Assembly: GCA_002371495.1 (NCBI GenBank)
Contig: DFIX01000003.1
Location: 47,986 to 111,985, forward strand
From: Eggerthellaceae bacterium UBA3686
GTDB taxonomy: Bacteria; Actinomycetota; Coriobacteriia; Coriobacteriales; Eggerthellaceae
Reading direction: 5' to 3'
Length of the DNA stretch: 64,000 bases
The notes beneath the pieces were generated by a model. That model had not been told where the DNA came from and ran no database searches. It saw only the letters and a program-made list of their open reading frames with translations. Both the position numbers and the translations under genes were made by a program. Positions 23,658-32,117 of the stretch are shown in pieces (position 1 is the stretch's first letter; each line of letters starts with the position of its first letter).

Positions 23658-25106
23658 CTATTGCGTACTATCCTGCGTTTCTTCGACATAACCGCCGTCG
23701 TCCTCGGTGTAATCGCCGGCGTACTCTTCGGTGTAGACAGGCTCTTCGTAGTATTCCTCTTCGGCGGGAGCCTCTTCCTCGGTCTGCTGCTCTTCTTCAA
23801 GTGCTGCTTCGTTAGCCTGACGATCCGCGTCTGTCATAAGCGATTCGTCGTAATTAACTGACTGCTCGTAACTCTGCTGATTCGATTGCGTACTGACCGA
23901 AGTTGAGTTTGCGCTGTTGGCGCTTGCGCTTGCAGCCGAGGTTTGAGTCGTGGTCGTGGTCGTGCGCGCAGCAGCTCCGCTTATGCCGTGCTCGGCATTC
24001 CATTTCTGCAGGATGGATGGGAAATCGACCGTGTACGCATACATAGAGTTGTACTGCTGATCGACCTTCATCGTCACGGCCGTGCCGTCTACGGTCAGGT
24101 TCAGCGTCTCGGGGCTATACGTCGTGATGACCCAAACGCCGGTAACATCAACGCTTCTCTCGACGGGGCCAGTGAGCATTTCGGGCGTCATTTGGCCATC
24201 CAGGTAAGTCTCGACGTAGCATTCTTTGCCAGAAGGAACAGAGTATATGACCCGCGCGCTTGTAGGCGCCAGCTCGACGGCAGCAGACGAGGCCGCGGCG
24301 CTCGAACTGTCCCCAGTCGTGTCGGCAACGCCGGAAACCGGAAGCTGAGCCACATCGTCCTGCTTTTGGTCACCATGACCGCCGAATACGGCGAACGCTA
24401 TGGCGACGATAATAATTAGTAGTATTACGCCCGCGATGATCAGGGCGATACGTGAGTGCAGGATGTTCTGCAGAAAACCAGGGACGCGCGAAGCGGGCCA
24501 CGAGTTTGGCGTTTGCCCTGCATACACGCTCCTACCCTGCTGGCGGCCCGAAGCCTGCTCATCGAGGAAACTGAAGTTGGAAGTGTCGTAGCCCGAATGA
24601 TGACTCAAAAAGTCGCGGTCAGACTTGCCCTCGCGTGGGGTCCGCTCGCGCGTTACGCCGTAATCGTCGCGAGCAAAACGGGTACCGTCATCATAGAGCA
24701 CGCGCGTTGCCGACGTGACCCCACTTCGGATAGTCGATATGCGGTCCGATTCGTAGCTACGGTTAGTCGAAAGCGTCTGAGCTGCGCGCGAACGCGAACG
24801 GCGGGATTCACGCTCCATGTTGAAGCCACTCGAAGGGGCGCTACCGCGAGCGCGTTCTACCTGGTTGGCATAGGCCTCGTCGAGATACATGTTGACGATT
24901 TCTGTCGGATTCAGCCCCAGCAGTCTTGCATAGGCGTTGACCATGTTGCGGGTGTATCCGCGCGGCGGCATAGCCGAGAAATCGCCAGCTTCGATCGCAC
25001 GTAGAATATCGGGTCGTATGCGCAGACGGCGCGCTACGGTGTTCAGGTCGTAGCCCTTCCGCTCGCGTGCTTCGCGAAGCACTTTCCCAGAAGTTGTTTG
25101 AGCCAC
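23658..25106 (-). CDS. RodZ-like membrane protein with N-terminal helix-turn-helix
   Basis: A 482-residue bitopic protein. Residues 8-80 form the HTH_25/Xre-like domain (VLREARERKGYDLNTVARRL), followed by an Arg/Ser-rich cytoplasmic linker, one membrane helix at about 218-242, and an extracellular region with a DUF4115-like beta domain. The tail is Ser/Thr-rich and then extremely acidic and Tyr/Glu-rich over the last 50 residues. RodZ links MreB to the envelope in rods. In coccoid or MreB-less Coriobacteriia its role may differ. The GTG start has AGGAGG upstream. It follows ftsK by 21 bp, the same neighbourhood seen in many Gram-positives. Confidence 0.85.
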   Translation of the reverse strand: MAQTTSGKVLREARERKGYDLNTVARRLRIRPDILRAIEAGDFSAMPPRGYTRNMVNAYARLLGLNPTEIVNMYLDEAYANQVERARGSAPSSGFNMERESRRSRSRAAQTLSTNRSYESDRISTIRSGVTSATRVLYDDGTRFARDDYGVTRERTPREGKSDRDFLSHHSGYDTSNFSFLDEQASGRQQGRSVYAGQTPNSWPASRVPGFLQNILHSRIALIIAGVILLIIIVAIAFAVFGGHGDQKQDDVAQLPVSGVADTTGDSSSAAASSAAVELAPTSARVIYSVPSGKECYVETYLDGQMTPEMLTGPVERSVDVTGVWVITTYSPETLNLTVDGTAVTMKVDQQYNSMYAYTVDFPSILQKWNAEHGISGAAARTTTTTTQTSAASASANSANSTSVSTQSNQQSYEQSVNYDESLMTDADRQANEAALEEEQQTEEEAPAEEEYYEEPVYTEEYAGDYTEDDGGYVEETQDSTQ

Positions 25107-25127
25107 TTCGCCCTCCTAATGTCAAAT

Positions 25128-27653
25128 CTATTCGTCGGCTTGCTCGAACGCCTTCAGGGTTTCGAGCTCCATGGCATCGACGAGCACATCGCGGGGCTTG
25201 CTTCCGTTCGGCGGCCCCACGACTCCTTTTTCCTCAAGCATGTCCATTATACGGCCAGCGCGCGAATAACCCACCTTGAGCTTGCGTTGTATGTTTGATG
25301 TGGAGCCGAGCCCACTTGCAACGACGATTTCCGCGGCTTCCCAGATGAGTGGGTCGTCTCCCCCGCCTCCCGAGCCACCCGAACCATCGGGCATCGTATC
25401 GCCGAGCGATATGAGGTTGGTCTTTAGGATTTCGGAATGATACTCGGGTTCGCCCTGCGACTTGACCGCTTGGACGACAGCCTCGATTTCCTCGTCGGAC
25501 GTGAAGCACCCCTGCACGCGAAGAGGCTTACCGAGCTCGGGTTTCGAGAGCAGGAGGTCACCTAATCCGATGAGGCTTTCGGCGCCAGACGTGTCGAGGA
25601 TGACGCGGCTATCAAGGCCCGAGGCGACGTTGTAGGCAATTCGCGTCGTGATATTGGCCTTAATGAGCCCCGTCACGACATTGGCTGACGGTCGCTGCGT
25701 CGCCACAATCAGATGAATGCCAGCCGCACGGGCAAGTTGCGCAATTCGGCTGATTGAAAACTCAACCTCTTTGCCGACATTCATCATCAAGTCAGCGAGC
25801 TCATCGATTACGATGACGATGTAAGGCATTGAAGCGTCGATGAATTGCTGATGCGATTGCGGAATCTTGTTAGAAGCCAGCGCGCCGTCATCGATCATAT
25901 CGCGTAATTTCCCCGAAGCAACGAGCTGGTTGTAAGAACCGATGTTTCGAACACCTACAGCCTGGAACGTCTTGAGCCTCAGCTCCATTTCGGCAACGCC
26001 CCAAGAAAGCGCGCTCGCAGCTTCCTTGGGCTCGGTTACAACGGGCACGTACAGATGCGGAATGCCGTCGTACGGTGCGAACTCGACGCGTTTGGGGTCA
26101 ATCATGATGAAACGAACTTGTGAAGGCGTCGCGCGCATGAGGATCGACATTATCATGGCATTGATGCCTACTGATTTGCCCGAACCGGTCGTGCCGCCGA
26201 TGAGCAAGTGGGGCATCTTCGCAAGGTCCTCGGTAATGGCATTTCCCTCGACGTCTTTGCCGATAGCAACCTGAAGAGGCCCGCCCTGTATTTCTTTTAG
26301 GATATCGCCTAAAAGAACGGTCTCGCGCGTAGCGTTCGGCACCTCGATGCCAACGTAATGCGTACCAGGAATCGGCGCGAAGATGCGAACGCCGGGAGCG
26401 GCAAGTGCCAAGGCTATATCGTCGTTTAACGCCGTAAGGCGGCTCACGCGCACGCCAGGAGGCAGGTCAACTTCGAACAATGTAACTGTAGGGCCGGCAA
26501 TCCAATCTACAACAGTGGCCATGATTCCGAAATCTTCCATGGTCTGCTGCAGTCGCGCAGCGGTTTCGGCAAGCTCGTTCTCAGCGGCCTTCGAGCGCTT
26601 CTTCTCACGACTCGTTTTCAGAAGATCTCTGCTCGGAAGTATAAACGACGAATCAGACGCAACGGATTCGATTGCAGGCTCTGCAGCTTTTGCCGTTGTC
26701 GTCGCGGCTGTGGCCTTCGTCAGTTTTTGTTGCTCAGGATCTAGCTCCTGCGACCCGAGTTTGCGGGTCAACGATCGCGATTGCGCTTTGCCTCCATTCG
26801 GCGTGGAGCGCTGCCCTGTAACCTGATTATCGAGACGCGATGTCTTCGTACCACGTGGAGCAGCAATTTCGTCTTCACCAATCAGTAGGGTCTTTGCTGA
26901 ACCATCGACGACAGGCGAATGTTTCATGCGCGCCGGCATTGCGGGAACGTATCCAGTATCGGGCAAAACACCGAGCTCCTGCTCTTCGCGATCTTCGGCA
27001 AGGCGCCGTTTGGCCTCGACAATTTCGAAAAGCTTTCGGACCGAGAATCCGATGATGGCAAAGCCGATAGCCATGATTCCTATCGCCAGCACAACCGACA
27101 CGGGAAGGCCCAGGCAAGTGAGCCCAACCCACGCAGGACCCGCACCAAGATAGCCTCCACGATATATTACCTGTTTATCGGAAAGAAGTTCGCCGGTTAC
27201 GCCCTGCGAGTCAAGGGCGCCAGGTGTAAACAGCGCTACGAGCACGAGTAACCCGAAAAAGATGATGCAGAGCCCCAAGACGATGCGTGTAGGCATGCGT
27301 TCGTTTTCGAATTTGGCAACAAAAGTAGCAGCGACTATGACTAGGAGTATCGGTAGCAGGTATGCCCCGATGCCGAAAACCATGCGCAAGGCAAGCGAAA
27401 GGAACGATGTTACGACGGCGTTGGTGGGCCATGCGACAATCAGGATAAGCGCCAAAGCGGCTACAGCGCAGACAATTGCGCTTATATTGCGATGGGCTGT
27501 ATCGGTTATTATGGGATCGCGAGCAGGTTGCGGCTTGGTAGGCTGAGAGGCTCTCGCCTTCTGCGAGGGCGACGCGGCCTTCTTCCTCGCAGCGCCTTGC
27601 GAGCTTGGCGGTTTTCGCGCAGTTGGCTTCTTTGCTGATGATTTGCTTGCCAC
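25128..27653 (-). CDS. ftsK: DNA translocase FtsK/SpoIIIE
   Basis: An 841-residue chromosome pump at the division septum. An Ala/Lys/Pro-rich basic N-terminus is followed by four membrane helices between about 55 and 210, a polar linker, then the RecA-like motor (Walker A GGTTGSGKS near 495, Walker B VIVIDELADL near 610). The C-terminal gamma winged helix (about 770-835) would recognise KOPS-like sites. The size is typical for Gram-positive FtsK. The GTG start has AAAGGAA upstream. It is divergent from udk; 250 bp between them hold both promoters. Confidence 0.96.
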   Translation of the reverse strand: MASKSSAKKPTARKPPSSQGAARKKAASPSQKARASQPTKPQPARDPIITDTAHRNISAIVCAVAALALILIVAWPTNAVVTSFLSLALRMVFGIGAYLLPILLVIVAATFVAKFENERMPTRIVLGLCIIFFGLLVLVALFTPGALDSQGVTGELLSDKQVIYRGGYLGAGPAWVGLTCLGLPVSVVLAIGIMAIGFAIIGFSVRKLFEIVEAKRRLAEDREEQELGVLPDTGYVPAMPARMKHSPVVDGSAKTLLIGEDEIAAPRGTKTSRLDNQVTGQRSTPNGGKAQSRSLTRKLGSQELDPEQQKLTKATAATTTAKAAEPAIESVASDSSFILPSRDLLKTSREKKRSKAAENELAETAARLQQTMEDFGIMATVVDWIAGPTVTLFEVDLPPGVRVSRLTALNDDIALALAAPGVRIFAPIPGTHYVGIEVPNATRETVLLGDILKEIQGGPLQVAIGKDVEGNAITEDLAKMPHLLIGGTTGSGKSVGINAMIMSILMRATPSQVRFIMIDPKRVEFAPYDGIPHLYVPVVTEPKEAASALSWGVAEMELRLKTFQAVGVRNIGSYNQLVASGKLRDMIDDGALASNKIPQSHQQFIDASMPYIVIVIDELADLMMNVGKEVEFSISRIAQLARAAGIHLIVATQRPSANVVTGLIKANITTRIAYNVASGLDSRVILDTSGAESLIGLGDLLLSKPELGKPLRVQGCFTSDEEIEAVVQAVKSQGEPEYHSEILKTNLISLGDTMPDGSGGSGGGGDDPLIWEAAEIVVASGLGSTSNIQRKLKVGYSRAGRIMDMLEEKGVVGPPNGSKPRDVLVDAMELETLKAFEQADE

Positions 27654-27902
27654 GTTGTTGGTTCCTTTGTAGTGCGATTATGTGGTGCTTTAACCCATCT
27701 ATTATAAGCGATTACTCCCTCCGCGAAATTCGAGACCACAAAGCAATCAAAGGTGTGTCTTTGGCTGGTAGTAAACACAAGACCGCACTTCTTGGTAAAA
27801 ATATATTTCTAATAGGCTGAATCCAAGAGTAATGGGGCATACTGCTGAGCAAGTGAGCTTACGTTATGAACTCGAATCGTGGATGAAAACCGAGGGAGTC
27901 AT

Positions 27903-28577
27903 ATGATCATACCTGAGCGTGGACTTACCGATAGCAGAAAACTAGAAAACGGGCAGGCTCGATCCGGCACCTTAATTGTCGGTATTACAGGTGGAAGCGG
28001 ATCCGGGAAATCGGAATTTGCTAAACGACTAAGCAAGCGGCTAGGTCCGCTTGCCGTTTCGCTCTCGCACGATGATTACTACAAACATCTCCCGAGCATG
28101 ACGCGCGAAGAAGCCGAGGTTTACGATTTCGACAGCCCTGATGCGCTCGATACTCACTTGCTCGTCGAGCATCTAAAAACGCTCAGGGAAGGACACCCTG
28201 TCGACGTGCCCTCGTACAACTTTGCCGATCACGCACGGGTAGAGGATGCCCGTCATGTGGAGCCGTCGCCTATTATCATTGTAGAGGGGCTCCTCATCAT
28301 GTGCATTCCGGAGCTCCGCAGTATGCTTGACCTTACTATATTCATCGACGTTGACTCCGACTTGCGAGTGCTTAGGCGAATCAAGAGGGACTGCCAGGAT
28401 CGTGGTGCGGATTTGGAGCGTGCTATTCACTTGTACCAGAGCACCTCTAGGCCCGCACACGAAAAGCTCGTCGAGCCCTTCAAGAAGACTGCTGACATAA
28501 TCGTTCCCGACGCGATGAACGACTTGGCGCTTGAATTGATCGCATCGGGAATCGAAAGCATGCAAGCTTCAGCCTGA
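27903..28577 (+). CDS. udk: Uridine kinase
   Basis: A 224-residue P-loop kinase that phosphorylates uridine and cytidine to UMP and CMP in the salvage pathway. It shows GGSGSGKS near residue 32, the LSHDDYYK substrate motif, a DSPDALD motif, IIVEGLL, and a LID-region RRIKRDCQDRG. I chose the ATG at 27903, with GAGGGAG 4 bases upstream, over the in-frame start at 27879. The N-terminus is about 20 residues longer than in short Udk proteins. The gene is convergent with rnj. Confidence 0.9.
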   Translation: MIIPERGLTDSRKLENGQARSGTLIVGITGGSGSGKSEFAKRLSKRLGPLAVSLSHDDYYKHLPSMTREEAEVYDFDSPDALDTHLLVEHLKTLREGHPVDVPSYNFADHARVEDARHVEPSPIIIVEGLLIMCIPELRSMLDLTIFIDVDSDLRVLRRIKRDCQDRGADLERAIHLYQSTSRPAHEKLVEPFKKTADIIVPDAMNDLALELIASGIESMQASA

Positions 28578-28628
28578 CGCCAACCGTGACTCGAGCGCGA
28601 CCGTGGTTTATTCGATTGCGTAGCTCTT

Positions 28629-30494
28629 TTAAATCTCGAGGATTGTGGCTACTGCCATCGGGCGCTGTTTCGTACGCTCCCAGAGCAGGTTGAGAAGCGT
28701 ATCGCGGCCAATCTTCTTAAGCTCGATTGCGGTGGCACCACGCGAGAGGTGCTTCTTCAGCGCAGCTTCGACAACGTCAATCGCTTCGGCGGCTACATAG
28801 GGATCGTCTCCACCGGTAATGCCGTGCATTTCGATGGCGACAGGAGCCATGAGTTTCCGCTGGGTCATTGACACCGCAGCGCTCAACGCAGCAAAGCCCT
28901 GAGCGCCTAATGTCACACGCTCGTCGAGTACGTCACGCGACGTGTCGCCAACCGATAGGCCATCGACGTAGACAACACCGCTCTGGACCCGTTCTCCCAA
29001 CGTGACGCCTTCGTCCCCGAGCACGAGCGTTTCGCCGTTTTCGCAGATGAAAATGTTCTCGACGGGAACTCCGGTTTCCTCGGCCAGGAGCGCGTGCGCT
29101 CGCAGGTGCGAAGCCTCGCCATGGACAGGCATAAAAGCGCGCGGTTGCGCAATCGAGAGCACCAACTTGAGTTCTTCTGCGCCCGCATGCCCCGAGACGT
29201 GCACCATGGCCCTCGACTTGTCATACACGTCGGCACCGATTTTCGAGAGCAGGTTGATAACGCGCGTAACGGCCTTCTCGTTCCCCGGTACGGGCGTGGC
29301 TGAGATTATGACCGTGTCACCTTCTTCTATCTCGATAGTGCGGTGCAAGCCTCCAGCAATCCGCGAAAGGGCCGACAGGGGCTCACCCTGAGAGCCCGTG
29401 CACATGACGACGATCTTCTCGGGCGGAATGCCGGCAAGCTCGTACGCGTCGACGAGGTCTTTGTCATCGATATCGAGGTAACCGAGCTTGCGCGCGATGT
29501 CAGTGTTTTGAATCATCGAGCGACCTGTTACGACGACCTTACGACCGCAGGCGACCGCCGCATCGCAGATCTGCTGCATGCGGTGAATATGGCTTGCGAA
29601 CGACGCGACGATGACGCGACCCTGAGCCTGTGCGATGATCTTGTGAAGGTTCTTCCCCACTTCGCGCTCGGACGGCGTGAACGAGTTCTTCATGGCATTG
29701 GTCGAGTCAGAAAGCATAAGATCGACGCCTGCCTGGCCGAAGCGCGCAAGAGCGCCGAAATCGGTCGTTACGCCGTCGATAGGCGTCTGATCGAGCTTGA
29801 AGTCGCCGGTATGCAGGACGTTTCCGGCGGGGCTCGTGAAGAAGATGCCAACAGAGCCTGGAATCGAGTGGTTTACGGCAAAGAACTCGGCCTCGATGCA
29901 GCCCAACGATATCTTGTCGCCCGGCTTAATTTCGATGAGCTGGGCGTTCTTAATCTTGTGCTCGGCAAACTTTCCCTCGATCAGGCCAAGCGTCATCTTC
30001 GTACCGTAAATAGGTACGGGCTTGTCGAGGTCCTTGTACAAATAAGGCAAGCTGCCGGTATGGTCTTCGTGGCCGTGTGTGATGACAATGCCGCGCAGCT
30101 TGTCGGCGTGCTCGAGCACGTAGGTGTAATCAGGCAAAATCAAGTCGATGCCAGGATGATCGTCGTCGGGAAACATGAGCCCTGCATCATCAAGCACCAT
30201 ATCGTTACCGCATTCGAACACCGTCATGTTCTTGCCGATGGCATCGAGACCTCCGAGTGGGATGACCTTGAGTTCGACGCCTTGTTTCTTCTGGCCTGAC
30301 GAGCCGCGCTTACGCTTGCTCTTGTGGCCAGAACCCTCATCCTGCTTCTCGACGTCACGGGTGAGCGAAGGGCGCTCCTTCTCGATTTTCACATATTTGA
30401 TCGTCTTGGTCTGACGTCCCTGACGGCGTTTACGCCCCTGGTTTTGGTCATGGTTGTTGACGCGCGAACTATCGTTCGCATTGTTTTGCGACAT
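28629..30494 (-). CDS. rnj: Ribonuclease J
   Basis: A metallo-beta-lactamase/beta-CASP RNase with endonuclease and 5'-3' exonuclease activity. The HGHEDH zinc motif lies at 140-145 of the 621-residue form, with the later HSIPGS and SGHA motifs and a C-terminal RNase J domain present. The first 75 residues are a basic, Lys/Arg/Gln-rich extension absent from Bacillus RNase J1, like that of mycobacterial RNase J. I prefer the ATG at 30494 with GGAG 6 bases upstream; a GTG at 30524 would add 10 residues. The gene is convergent with udk, 51 bp apart. Confidence 0.95.
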   Translation of the reverse strand: MSQNNANDSSRVNNHDQNQGRKRRQGRQTKTIKYVKIEKERPSLTRDVEKQDEGSGHKSKRKRGSSGQKKQGVELKVIPLGGLDAIGKNMTVFECGNDMVLDDAGLMFPDDDHPGIDLILPDYTYVLEHADKLRGIVITHGHEDHTGSLPYLYKDLDKPVPIYGTKMTLGLIEGKFAEHKIKNAQLIEIKPGDKISLGCIEAEFFAVNHSIPGSVGIFFTSPAGNVLHTGDFKLDQTPIDGVTTDFGALARFGQAGVDLMLSDSTNAMKNSFTPSEREVGKNLHKIIAQAQGRVIVASFASHIHRMQQICDAAVACGRKVVVTGRSMIQNTDIARKLGYLDIDDKDLVDAYELAGIPPEKIVVMCTGSQGEPLSALSRIAGGLHRTIEIEEGDTVIISATPVPGNEKAVTRVINLLSKIGADVYDKSRAMVHVSGHAGAEELKLVLSIAQPRAFMPVHGEASHLRAHALLAEETGVPVENIFICENGETLVLGDEGVTLGERVQSGVVYVDGLSVGDTSRDVLDERVTLGAQGFAALSAAVSMTQRKLMAPVAIEMHGITGGDDPYVAAEAIDVVEAALKKHLSRGATAIELKKIGRDTLLNLLWERTKQRPMAVATILEI

Positions 30495-30918
30495 GTAAAC
30501 TCCATTCTGTTCGCTCGTAGGCACAAACCTATTAAGCCTCGTGCGAATCGAGCTTCATACGTCCATATCTCTATTCATGGATGCATCTGCATCCTTAAAA
30601 CATGGCTCTTGTTCAGAACCATGTATCGTCCAAATTCTCTTTGGCAAAACGCAAGAGCCAATTAGAGGTTTCACCAATACCGAACAGTGTGTCTTAGTCA
30701 ATCGCCAAATTATGGCGCTATCCCAAGGCGACGAGCAAAACCGCTACGCAAGGATTCATTCCAGTTATATATGCACGGTCGTCGTTGGGTATCAGTATGC
30801 GGCAAAAGATTATGACCTGCAAAATGGCTAATTCTCTCGCTATTTGCAATTACATTATGGCAAATAGCGTCAAATATCGGGCTTCCCCCATTAAATAAGC
30901 TGAATACTGCCAGAATTG
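30495..30918. other. Intergenic region between dapB and rnj with two hairpins
   Basis: No gene seen. A 7-bp inverted repeat GGATGCA/TGCATCC lies at 30579-30594, and a perfect 10-bp stem CGCTATTTGC/GCAAATAGCG with a 12-nt loop lies at 30838-30869. The latter is about 50 bp after the dapB stop and is the best terminator candidate, but it has no U-run. Confidence 0.5.
30838..30869 (-). terminator. Possible dapB terminator hairpin
   Basis: Perfect 10-bp stem (30838-30847 with 30860-30869) just downstream of dapB. It lacks the run of T expected of a classic intrinsic terminator. Confidence 0.4.
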
Positions 30919-31683
30919 CTAACCCATGAAGGTTTCGAGGCCGATAATCAGACCGCTACGCTCGCCTACACTTCGAATCCCCAGCAGCACGCCCGGCATA
31001 TACGAAGTTCGATCCCACGAATCGTGCTTTATGGTAAGAGTTTGCCCCATCGAGCCGAATATGACTTCCTGTGTAGCGACGAACCCCATCGAACGAACCG
31101 AATGAACAGGAACACCGTTCACCAAAGCACCGCGCGCGCCCTCGGCACCCTCGATTTCGGTCTCTTTACCGGGCGCCGAGCTCTCGAAGCCCCGTGCGTC
31201 GGCAATCATCTGAGCGGTTCTAACCGCTGTACCAGACGGCGCGTCCTTTTTGCGAGCGTGGTGGAACTCTATGACTTCAGCTTCAGGGAAGTAAGGGGCT
31301 GCCGCCTTTGCGAACTGCATCATCAGCACCGCGCCCGTAGTAAAGTTCGGAGCATAGAAAAGGCATGCATCATCCTTTGCCTTTGCGGCCAGGCCCTCGA
31401 GGGTTTCGGTCGACAGGCCCGTCGTGCCGACCACGCAATCCTTTCCCGCGCCAAGGGCCACATCGATGTTATGTGCCACAACGCTTGGTTGAGTGAAATC
31501 TACGACAACATCGAACCCGCCGGCTTCGACTGCTTCTTCGATTGACCGGTATGTCGGAAAATCTGTAGCTTCACCATGAGGGTCGATGCCGCATGCAACA
31601 ACCATGTCGTCCGCAGCCGTTACTGCGTCGACTACCGCGGACCCCATCCTACCTGCATACCCTGCAACAGCTACGCGTATCAT
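30919..31683 (-). CDS. dapB: 4-hydroxy-tetrahydrodipicolinate reductase
   Basis: Reduces hydroxy-tetrahydrodipicolinate to tetrahydrodipicolinate with NAD(P)H in lysine and meso-diaminopimelate synthesis. The 254-residue protein shows the N-terminal Rossmann motif VAGYAGRMG, the catalytic EFHHARKKDAPSGTA block near 142-156, and a C-terminal dimer domain. The AGGTGATTTC upstream of the ATG is a weak ribosome site. It stands alone with gene-free flanks of more than 400 bp on both sides; dapA is not in the window. Confidence 0.95.
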   Translation of the reverse strand: MIRVAVAGYAGRMGSAVVDAVTAADDMVVACGIDPHGEATDFPTYRSIEEAVEAGGFDVVVDFTQPSVVAHNIDVALGAGKDCVVGTTGLSTETLEGLAAKAKDDACLFYAPNFTTGAVLMMQFAKAAAPYFPEAEVIEFHHARKKDAPSGTAVRTAQMIADARGFESSAPGKETEIEGAEGARGALVNGVPVHSVRSMGFVATQEVIFGSMGQTLTIKHDSWDRTSYMPGVLLGIRSVGERSGLIIGLETFMG

Positions 31684-31896
31684 GAAATCACCTCTTGATT
31701 GAATTGATTAAACAGTACAGAAGACTATAGATGATAGTACATTCTAATGATTGCAGATTTGCAGCTTAACCGACCTTTAATAGCGATTCGCGAAGATGAA
31801 TTGGTTGCCTTATACGACGCAACGTGTTAGCAACGTGCTACTATCGAAACAGCCTTGTACAAAGTCTGCAAGGTAAAACAGGAGGAAAGGGTCGCC

Positions 31897-31926
31897 ATGA
31901 AAAACATTTTTTACGCAGGTATATAG
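31897..31926 (+). other. Nine-residue mini reading frame with strong ribosome site
   Basis: ATG at 31897, nine codons, stop TAG at 31924. It is preceded by AGGAGGAAAGG at 31880-31890, one of the best ribosome sites in the window, 6 bases before the ATG. It could be a leader peptide, a toxin-like micropeptide or the decayed start of a lost gene. No protein family can be named. Confidence 0.3.
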
Positions 31927-32060
31927 GTATATAGACCAGCACAAAAAAGCAGACTGCATGTTTAACCATCGATGACATAGAAGAGTTGCGGTAACTGTCC
32001 TTCCAGCCCATACCGTTTAAACCAATTGCAATGTCAAAACTAGTAAATATTGAGTATGTC

Positions 32061-32089
32061 AAAAGGAGGGGCCATCAGCCCCTCCTTTT
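32061..32089 (-). terminator. pnp terminator
   Basis: A perfect 12-bp stem AAAAGGAGGGGC/GCCCCTCCTTTT with a 5-nt loop, 28 bp after the pnp stop. The A/T ends make it functional in both directions. Confidence 0.85.
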
Positions 32090-32117
32090 ATCGAATACTT
32101 GCGGTTCGAACGAAAGT

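Larger units (their letters stand above)
31684..32117. other. Intergenic region between pnp and dapB
   Basis: Contains the pnp terminator (32061-32089) and a 10-codon plus-strand reading frame with an unusually strong ribosome site (31880-31926). Also a short direct repeat CAACGTG near 31820-31838 and an 8-bp tandem duplication GTATATAG just after the mini-frame. No normal gene seen. Confidence 0.5.

Noticed and set aside
29343..30299. 318-residue plus-strand frame antisense to rnj
   Set aside because: Shadow of RNase J; no start signal.
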